Shown: positions 4,651 through 9,784 of the stretch, piece after piece
Layout: each line of letters starts with the position of its first letter
Position numbering within the stretch: position 1 is the first letter of the stretch
NCBI GenBank assembly: GCA_023443765.1
Contig: JAEZTA010000168.1
Location: 1-13,047 of the forward strand
Length of the DNA stretch: 13,047 bases
Reading direction: 5' to 3'
Origin: Bacteroidota bacterium
Lineage (GTDB): Bacteria > Bacteroidota > Bacteroidia > Bacteroidales > Rikenellaceae
Position numbers and translations under genes: made by a program
The notes under the pieces: generated by a model
Seen by the model: only the letters and a program-made list of their open reading frames with translations
What the model was told of the DNA's origin: nothing
Database searches by the model: none

Positions 4651-7185
4651 TTATTTTTTGGGAACGCCGTAGCCCACGACGACGATTTTATCCATGCTGC
4701 CCTTGGGTTTTTCGGCTTGTTCGGGTGTTTTGCTGCTGCCCTGTATGCGGAATTCCACGGGCATGGTGTACTTTACCCGGACGGTCTGGCCGCGCTGTTT
4801 GCCGGGAGTCCAGGCGCCTGCGGGGGTGGATTCGATGACGCGGCAGGCCTCGTCGGAGAGCAGTTTGTCGGGCGATTGCACGACCCGGATATTGCTCACC
4901 GAGCCATCTTTCTCGATGATGAATGCCACGGCAACGCGTCCCTGTATCTCCTGTTTCATGGCCTCCTGCGGGTATTTGATGCGCATCTGCACCCACGAGC
5001 GGAAGGTGTTCAGGTCGCCGCCCTGGAATGCGGGCATGACTTCGGCAACGACGAACGGCTCGTCGTCGGAAGCAGTCCGGGCGGTTGTCTCTTTCGCCTT
5101 GTCGGTGCGAAAATCGACAGGCAGCGTATATTTCACGCTCACCTTCTGGCCGCGCTGTTCGCCGGGTGTCCAGGCGCCAGCGGGCGCGGAGTTGATCACG
5201 CGGCAGGCTTCGGCGGAGAGCAGTTCGTTCGGCGACTGCAATACCTGCAAATTGCTCAGCGAACCGTCGGCTTTGATCTCGAACGTTACGACGACACGAC
5301 CCTGAATATTCTGCTTCGCCGCCTCGGCCGGGTATTGGATGTGAGACTGTACCCAGGTGCGGAAGGTGTTGAGGTCGCCGCCCTGGAACGAAGGCATCTT
5401 TTCGGCAATCAGGAACGGGCGGTCCTCATCCGAATCAGCGGCGGTTTGGATGGTTCCCGTTTTTTCGTCGAATGTGGCTGCATCGGTCGCCGGATTGAAG
5501 GCCTTTTTGGTCGTGATCACGATCACGCCGTTCTTGCCCCGGGGACCGTACAGTGCCGTCGAAGCGCTGTCTTTGAGGACGCTGATCTGCTGGATTGTTT
5601 CGGGGTTCAGGTTGTCTATATTCGGGTGCTCGACACCGTCGATGATATAGAGCGGGTCTGTGCCGCTGTTGCTATTGGGTTGAAATGCAGGGCTGGTTTT
5701 CGTTTTGATTTTTTCGGGGGCGAGCAGGATGACATAGTCGCTCTGGTCGCTGACCACGACCGAGGCGGGCAGGTAGTCGGGGTAGCTCACTTCCAGCACG
5801 GAGCCTTCGGGGGCTTCGATCCGGGCATGTCCCGTGACATCGGCTACGACGCCTTTCTTCGTGCCGGCGATCACCACGGCGGCTCCTGCGGCTGCCTCTG
5901 AAGTGTGGGAGCCGTTGCTGTCCGGGTTCACCAGATTGATGGTCAGCGAGGCTTTGCGGACGGCGGCATTTTTGTTGGTCACAGCCGGTTTTTTACTGCC
6001 GGGGGTTACGCTGATTGCGTCGAGGTTGTTGGCTTCGGACTTCAGTGCGACGGCGTGGCTTTCGGCATCGGGTTTATCGGAGACGTGAATTTTCTCCGTT
6101 TCGCAGCCGACATACGTTATGACGAGCGTTGCGCCGGGTGCAACGTCGATGCTCGCGTTGCCCTCCTGGTCCGTGACGGTTCCGACATTTGTGCCGGCTA
6201 TCAGGACGATTGCGCCCGGGAGCGGTTCGCCGTCTTTGGTGACGGCGACCTGTACGGTTTTGGTCTCCTTGGCGGGAGCCGCATCGGCCGGGGCCGTTTC
6301 GGTCTCCGCAATCCGGATTTCGGCGGCCCGCGTGGTGAACGAGAAGGCGCACAGGAGTCCTATCACGGCGGGGAGCGTACCCGCCAGTCGCAGCAGGGAG
6401 TGCCTGCCGGGAGTTTTAGTTGTCATCATTTTAAAGCGTTTTTTGGTTAAAGAATCCCGCAGCCCGTTGGCTATTTCCGGACTATAACCGAAAAGCTGCC
6501 TGAATATGGTTTTCATGTAGTGTTCGATGTCGTAACCGCTGGCCAGTACGTCGCTGTCGGCCTCGAACTCCTCGGCTTCGGTCAGCCGCCGTGCGGTGAG
6601 CCATACGAAGGGGTTCCACCACAGCGCGGCCTTCATGCACTCCATGGCGATACGTTCGGCGGAGTGGCGGTGGGCGACGTGGCTCGCCTCGTGGGTCACG
6701 ATGGCCTGCAACTCGGTGTCGGGGGTTTGGTCCCAGATATAAATCGAGCGGAAGAACGAGAACGATGCGATTCGCTGCGGGGTGCGTACGAGCGTAAAGC
6801 GGTCGGTGCGGGTGATGGCGGCACCCCGGCGCAATCTGCGGATGCGGATGACCTGCCATAACATGACTCCCGCGATCAGCCCGACGCCCATGAGGTAGCC
6901 CGCGAGGCACAGCATTTCGGGCGTAACGGTGGGAACTGCCTCGGCGACCACTTCGGCGGTCCATTCTTCGGCGGGGAGGGCGACTGTCGGGGCGACCTCG
7001 ATCACCTGGCCCGGCCAGACGGGGATGCGCAGCAGCGGAATGAGCGCCGCGACGAGGGTCGAGGCGAGCAGATAGGCCCTGCACCAGCGGAACCGTACGC
7101 GCCGGTCGAGCAGGATGGCGTAGGCGCCCAGCAGTACGCCGCTACAGGCGAGCACTTCGAGGGCGTAGATGGCGAGGGTTTTCAT
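4651..7185 (-). CDS. BlaR1-type M56 membrane metalloprotease fused to carboxypeptidase-regulatory-like, SusC-plug and two TonB C-terminal domains
   Basis: 844 residues, much longer than a plain BlaR1/MecR1. The N-terminal half is the M56 module: membrane segments at about 4-24, 37-52 and 91-112, the zinc motif HEASH at 165-169, a further acidic cluster EEFEADSD at 205-212, and a fourth membrane segment at about 263-283. Everything after that should be periplasmic. It contains a carboxypeptidase-regulatory-like domain at about 310-382 (GEPLPGAIVLIAGTNVGTVT), a second degenerate one at about 414-488, and a SusC plug segment at about 509-560 (PLYIIDGVEHPN, NPETIQQISVLKDSASTALY, GPRGKNGVIVITTKK). 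Two TonB C-terminal domains follow at about 590-693 and 710-813. The last residues are KIVVVGYGVPKK, like the VVVGYG box of SusC proteins. By analogy with BlaR1 it senses a periplasmic signal and triggers proteolytic inactivation of the BlaI-type repressor, whose gene ends 6 bp upstream. The signal is unknown, and no beta-lactamase or penicillin-binding protein gene is adjacent. Confidence 0.93.
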   Translation of the reverse strand: MKTLAIYALEVLACSGVLLGAYAILLDRRVRFRWCRAYLLASTLVAALIPLLRIPVWPGQVIEVAPTVALPAEEWTAEVVAEAVPTVTPEMLCLAGYLMGVGLIAGVMLWQVIRIRRLRRGAAITRTDRFTLVRTPQRIASFSFFRSIYIWDQTPDTELQAIVTHEASHVAHRHSAERIAMECMKAALWWNPFVWLTARRLTEAEEFEADSDVLASGYDIEHYMKTIFRQLFGYSPEIANGLRDSLTKKRFKMMTTKTPGRHSLLRLAGTLPAVIGLLCAFSFTTRAAEIRIAETETAPADAAPAKETKTVQVAVTKDGEPLPGAIVLIAGTNVGTVTDQEGNASIDVAPGATLVITYVGCETEKIHVSDKPDAESHAVALKSEANNLDAISVTPGSKKPAVTNKNAAVRKASLTINLVNPDSNGSHTSEAAAGAAVVIAGTKKGVVADVTGHARIEAPEGSVLEVSYPDYLPASVVVSDQSDYVILLAPEKIKTKTSPAFQPNSNSGTDPLYIIDGVEHPNIDNLNPETIQQISVLKDSASTALYGPRGKNGVIVITTKKAFNPATDAATFDEKTGTIQTAADSDEDRPFLIAEKMPSFQGGDLNTFRTWVQSHIQYPAEAAKQNIQGRVVVTFEIKADGSLSNLQVLQSPNELLSAEACRVINSAPAGAWTPGEQRGQKVSVKYTLPVDFRTDKAKETTARTASDDEPFVVAEVMPAFQGGDLNTFRSWVQMRIKYPQEAMKQEIQGRVAVAFIIEKDGSVSNIRVVQSPDKLLSDEACRVIESTPAGAWTPGKQRGQTVRVKYTMPVEFRIQGSSKTPEQAEKPKGSMDKIVVVGYGVPKK
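4741..5418 (-). repeat. Tandem duplication of the TonB C-terminal domain inside the M56 gene
   Basis: Two copies of one domain, 5101-5418 and 4741-5058, lie with a constant offset of 360 bp (120 codons). The two proteins are about 70% identical by eye over 100 residues, with no gap in the alignment. DNA blocks are also shared, for example GGCGGCGACCTGAACACC-type coding for GGDLNTF and the stretch coding for AGAWTPG-QRGQ. The link between the copies is an acidic/Thr-rich spacer (TDKAKETTARTASDDE). High DNA similarity points to a fairly recent internal duplication. Confidence 0.85.
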
Positions 7186-7191
7186 GGCGGG

Positions 7192-7566
7192 TTATTTTTT
7201 GGCGTTGCGCATGATTTCGAGGATTTCGTCCATCTCCCGGGCGGGGATGTTCTCGTGGCGCGAGAAGAACGATACCAACTGGGCCAGCGAGCCGTCGAAA
7301 TAGGTCGAGAGCATCGACGACATCACGCCGCGGGCATAGGCTTCACGGCCGATGAGCGGGTAGTAGCGGTGGCTCTTGCCCTCGGAGGTGTGGCTGACGA
7401 AGCCTTTGTTTTCGAGAATCTTGAGGAAGGTAGCGACGGTGGTGTACTTGGGGTGGGGTTCGTCGGTCTGGGCGATGATGTCGTTCACCACAGCGTCGCC
7501 CAGACGCCAGAGAATCTGCATGATCTCCTCTTCGCCGCGTGTCAGTTCCGTAAGATTGGTATCCAT
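7192..7566 (-). CDS. BlaI/MecI-family transcriptional repressor
   Basis: Winged-helix repressor of 124 residues, the normal length. The DNA-binding domain is about residues 6-75: LTRGEEEIMQILWRLGDAVV, a recognition helix around YTTVATFLKILENKGFV (41-57) and the wing GKSHRYYPLI (63-72). The C-terminal dimerisation part includes QLVSFFSR at 96-103. In staphylococcal BlaI the M56 partner cleaves at an Asn-Phe bond in the same area, so Ser99-Phe100-Phe101 is a candidate cleavage site by position only. Its stop is 6 bp before the M56 gene, a typical repressor/sensor operon. It is probably self-regulated through the two palindromes at 7740-7784. The ATG at 7566 lies about 155 nt behind the predicted transcription start, so the leader is long. 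Confidence 0.95.
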   Translation of the reverse strand: MDTNLTELTRGEEEIMQILWRLGDAVVNDIIAQTDEPHPKYTTVATFLKILENKGFVSHTSEGKSHRYYPLIGREAYARGVMSSMLSTYFDGSLAQLVSFFSRHENIPAREMDEILEIMRNAKK

Positions 7567-7620
7567 AATAGCGATTATTTAATTGTTATTGCCCGGTGTT
7601 CCGTTTCGCCTGGTCGTTGT

Positions 7621-7701
7621 CGCAGTCTGCGACTGCGTATTCAAATCCAATCCTCTCCTAAATCCCTCCCCGGAGGGGACTTTTGTGCCGCTTGCAGCGG
7701 C
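7621..7701. repeat. Three short hairpins in the blaI leader
   Basis: Three inverted repeats follow each other. CGCAGTC-TGC-GACTGCG lies at 7621-7637 (7-bp stem, 3-nt loop). CCCTCC-CC-GGAGGG lies at 7664-7677. GCCGCT-TGC-AGCGGC lies at 7687-7701 (6-bp stem, 3-nt loop). All lie inside the predicted 5' leader of the BlaI/M56 transcript. The middle one sits in a block (7641-7682, with TCCTAAATCCCTCCCC) that resembles another intergenic block at 9251-9293. They may be parts of a dispersed intergenic element and not a dedicated regulator. Confidence 0.6.
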
Positions 7702-7730
7702 AAGGCGAACGCTCTTCACCGATCGTAATG

Positions 7731-7762
7731 CAAGTTTACTACTAAATTTTTAGTAAAACAAA
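7731..7762 (-). promoter_or_regulatory. Promoter of the BlaI/M56 operon
   Basis: On the minus strand TTTG (7762-7759) is followed after 20 nt by TAAACTTG and C (7738-7731). This matches the Bacteroidota -7 element TAnnTTTG at five of the six defined positions, with ideal spacing. Transcription would start near 7724. The spacer is filled almost entirely by the first palindrome (7740-7755), so a bound repressor would block polymerase directly. Confidence 0.7.
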
Positions 7763-7784
7763 TTTTTGATCTAAAATTTTAGTA
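7740..7784. promoter_or_regulatory. Two similar palindromes, candidate BlaI operators
   Basis: Site 1 at 7740-7755 is TACTAAATTTTTAGTA (7-bp arms TACTAAA/TTTAGTA with 2 bp between). Site 2 at 7769-7784 is ATCTAAAATTTTAGTA, with a perfect 12-bp core at 7771-7782. They agree at 13 of 16 positions and both approach TACTAAAATTTTAGTA. Their centres are 29 bp apart, close to three helical turns, so two dimers would sit on the same face. Known BlaI/MecI operators are AT-rich dyads with TACA/TGTA-type arms, so the general form fits. Site 1 lies in the promoter spacer and site 2 just upstream of the -33 element. Confidence 0.75.
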
Positions 7785-7929
7785 GATGGGGCGAAAATAA
7801 TTGATACCTATATTTATAGATAAGGGGGGGGTGGCGAGAATTCCGGGGCGATCAGAGGCAGGTGTGGGGCCGGGAAGGGTTGCAGGAAGACCCGGAAAAT
7901 TGAATCTGTGTGGCGTATCGGAAGGCCGG

Positions 7930-8424
7930 TTACAATATCCACCAGCAGGTTTCAGCGCGGCTGTGCTCCCTGAATCCGCATTTTTGGAGCAGGCGTTGCG
8001 AAGCGAATCCGTCTGCATCCGTTTCGGCGGTGATGTGCCGGACGCCGGCCTGCTGCAAGGCCCAGCCGCACAGGGCCTCGATGGCCTCGGACATGTAGCC
8101 GTTATGTTCGAAATCCTTTCCCAGTCCGTAGCCGATTTCGACGTTGCCTTCGGGATCGGGAAGGTCCTTGAAGATGGCCGAGCCGACGACCCTGCGGTCG
8201 GTTTTCCGGACGATGAACCAGAAGCTGTGCCACTGCGGATTGGCCGGGTCGGCGGCCGTGGCGGCATGTTGCATTTCGACGATAGTCCGGAAATCGCCGG
8301 CAAGCGGTTCGGCTCCGTAGCGGCAGTCGAGTTCCTGTTCGAGCCGCGGCAGGTCGTGCAGCCACAGGGCGAGTTGCTCTGCGGTCAGGAGCCTGATTTC
8401 CAGCCGGGCGGTGTCGATTTTCAT
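7930..8424 (-). CDS. GNAT-family N-acetyltransferase (RimJ/RimL-like)
   Basis: 164 residues in one acetyltransferase domain of the kind that modifies amino groups of proteins, amino acids or small molecules using acetyl-CoA. The opening (MKIDTARLEIRLLTAEQLAL) is the usual first strand of the RimJ/RimL group. The central part reads VVGSAIFKDLP, then EIGYGLGKDFEHNGYMSEA at 96-114, where EHNGYM takes the place of the acetyl-CoA pyrophosphate-binding R/Q-x-x-G-x-A loop. TAETDADGFASQRLLQKCGF at about 133-151 is the last conserved block. The substrate cannot be predicted. The gene starts 15 bp after the trmB stop on the same strand and is probably co-transcribed, which does not by itself imply a tRNA role. 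Confidence 0.88.
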   Translation of the reverse strand: MKIDTARLEIRLLTAEQLALWLHDLPRLEQELDCRYGAEPLAGDFRTIVEMQHAATAADPANPQWHSFWFIVRKTDRRVVGSAIFKDLPDPEGNVEIGYGLGKDFEHNGYMSEAIEALCGWALQQAGVRHITAETDADGFASQRLLQKCGFREHSRAETCWWIL

Positions 8425-8439
8425 GCGGGATGGGAGGGA

Positions 8440-9186
8440 TTACAACTGCCTTTCGGCTTCGTTGTCTTTCTCTTCTTTGTCGTCCTCCTCCCAGTCGAAC
8501 CACGGGAAATCGCGCCTTTCGCCGAGCGCGAAGCGCGTGTAGGTGATCGGAAGTCCCATTTCGAGGAAGCGTTTTTCGTAGGCTGTCTTGACCGAAAGCA
8601 CCTCGTCGGCATAGCCCGAACCGTAGATGTCGGGTTCGGAGACCTCGCAGGGCAGGCCGTAGTGGCGGATGACCTCGTTGGTGTAGGCGTAAAGGTGCTT
8701 GGAGTCGGTTTTGAGGTTGATCCATCCGTCGGGACGGAGGATACGGGCATAATGGTCGAGGTAGAGCGGCGAGGTGAGGCGCTTCTTGGCACGCCGCGTC
8801 TTGAGCTGCGGGTCGGGGAAGGTGATCCAGATTTCGGACACCTCGCCCTCGGCGAACAGCCCGTTGATGAACTCGACGCGCGTACGCAGGAAGCCCACGT
8901 TGTGCATCCGGTTGTCGGTGGCGGTCTTCGCGCCGCGCCACATGCGTGCGCCCTTGATGTCGATGCCGATGTAGTTGCGCAGCGGGTCGCGTTGAGCCAG
9001 CGCTACGGTGTATTCGCCTTTGCCGCAGCCCAACTCCAGGACGATGGGGTTGTCGTTGCGGAAGAAATCACGGTTCCAGTTCCCTTTGAGCGGGTGGTCG
9101 CTGTGGAACACCTCGTCGAACCCGGGTTGTACGAAACATTCGAAAGTCAGGTTCTCGCGGAACCTGCGGAGCTTGTCTTTGCCCAT
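8440..9186 (-). CDS. trmB: tRNA (guanine-N7-)-methyltransferase
   Basis: Uses S-adenosylmethionine to form 7-methylguanosine at position 46 in the tRNA variable loop. It has 248 residues. The SAM-binding motif I is IVLELGCGKGEYT (48-60), with YIGIDIKGARMWRGA following at about 72-86. The family signature ITFPDPQLKTRRAKKRL is at 121-137. The C-terminal substrate motif TAYEKRFLEMG is at 201-211. A charged tail (DWEEDDKEEKDNEAERQ) closes the protein. The ATG at 9186 gives MGKDKLRRF, a good family start. Upstream on the minus strand TAATATTGC (9202-9194) resembles a -7 element, but no -33 partner is seen, so the promoter remains unclear. Confidence 0.96.
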   Translation of the reverse strand: MGKDKLRRFRENLTFECFVQPGFDEVFHSDHPLKGNWNRDFFRNDNPIVLELGCGKGEYTVALAQRDPLRNYIGIDIKGARMWRGAKTATDNRMHNVGFLRTRVEFINGLFAEGEVSEIWITFPDPQLKTRRAKKRLTSPLYLDHYARILRPDGWINLKTDSKHLYAYTNEVIRHYGLPCEVSEPDIYGSGYADEVLSVKTAYEKRFLEMGLPITYTRFALGERRDFPWFDWEEDDKEEKDNEAERQL

Positions 9187-9250
9187 GGCTGTTGCAATAT
9201 TATAACTAATATATCGGTCGGCTGCTGCGGGCGCTGTCAGCCGCCGCGTT

Positions 9251-9293
9251 TGAAATCTTACCCTTCCCTGAACTCCTCCTTCGGAAGGCGCTT
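9251..9293. repeat. Intergenic block similar to 7641-7682
   Basis: Both blocks run AAATC, pyrimidine-rich CC-rich stretch, CCT(A/G)AA, CTCC..CGGA hairpin and then (A/G)CTT. In this one the hairpin is CCTTC-G-GAAGG; in the other it is CCCTCC-CC-GGAGGG. I estimate about two thirds identity over some 42 bp with one gap. Each lies upstream of a minus-strand operon (trmB here, blaI there). A CCTAAATCCC...GGGGACTT kind of intergenic element is something I recall from Bacteroidota genomes, but this is from memory and unverified. Confidence 0.45.
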
Positions 9294-9338
9294 ATCTGCA
9301 CCTTGCGGCGAAACCTGCATTTCGGGGAGCGGGTGAAT

Positions 9339-9779
9339 TTATCTGCTTTTCTCCAGGTCGATGCCGATGGCTTCGATCCCGCGGACGGGACGGATCGGCG
9401 TGATGATACAGCGGTAATCGCCGCTCTGCGTGAGGCAGATGCGTCGGCGGTAGGGGATCGAGGCTTCGCGCATCAGGGCGGCGGGGCCTTTCGGACGCGG
9501 AACGACCAGCAGGAACCACTCGCCGAAGCGGAGCGAATCGGGCGTTATGGTGGCGATGCGGACCGTCAGCGTATCCTCGGTGAAGCGGTCGTTGCAGCGC
9601 AGGAAAATCACGGCGTCGCGCAGCGTCACGATGTCGGCGTTCGGCAGGCGGATTTCGGCCCGGGAATCCCACCGGACGGGATCGACATCGGTGGCTGCCG
9701 ACTGGTGGGGCGAGACACAACTCCCGGCCAGAAGCGCGGCGACTGCGGCCGCGGCAATATGCCCTGCCGAGCGTTTCAA
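9339..9779 (-). CDS. gldH: GldH-like lipoprotein, TTG start
   Basis: 146-residue lipoprotein. The signal is MKRSAGHIAAAAVAALLAGS with the lipobox Cys at 21. The rest resembles GldH: a W/F-rich strand (VRWDSRAEIRLPNAD), then FLRCNDRFTEDTLTVRIATI, FGEWFLLVVPRPKGPAA, and the closing pattern SGDYRCIITPIRPVRGIEA followed by IGIDLEK. GldH is needed for gliding in flavobacteria, but the gene is kept in non-gliding Bacteroidota, usually next to ricT as here, so its role is presumably a more general envelope one. No ATG is possible near the signal peptide: the frame starts with TTG at 9779-9777, 5 bp after the ricT stop. That suggests translational coupling. The identification rests on pattern and neighbourhood. 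Confidence 0.78.
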   Translation of the reverse strand: MKRSAGHIAAAAVAALLAGSCVSPHQSAATDVDPVRWDSRAEIRLPNADIVTLRDAVIFLRCNDRFTEDTLTVRIATITPDSLRFGEWFLLVVPRPKGPAALMREASIPYRRRICLTQSGDYRCIITPIRPVRGIEAIGIDLEKSR

Positions 9780-9784
9780 CGTGC

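Larger units (their letters stand above)
7567..7929. other. Intergenic stretch of 363 bp upstream of blaI
   Basis: The blaI-proximal half holds the long leader with three hairpins, the promoter and the two palindromes. The other half (7785-7929), behind the acetyltransferase stop, is without a recognisable gene. It contains a small AT-rich palindrome CTATA-TT-TATAG (7808-7819) and a run of eight G (7824-7831). No good terminator with a T-run was found for the acetyltransferase gene; the AT palindrome is too weak to claim. Confidence 0.7.

Noticed and set aside
4636..5901. Open frame of 421 codons on the plus strand opposite the M56 gene
   Set aside because: Antisense shadow of a GC-rich gene; the minus-strand frame has clear domains in every part and the plus-strand protein has none.
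7801..9336. Open frame of 511 codons on the plus strand
   Set aside because: Runs antisense across the acetyltransferase, trmB and intergenic DNA, no recognisable domain; caused by codon bias of the real genes.
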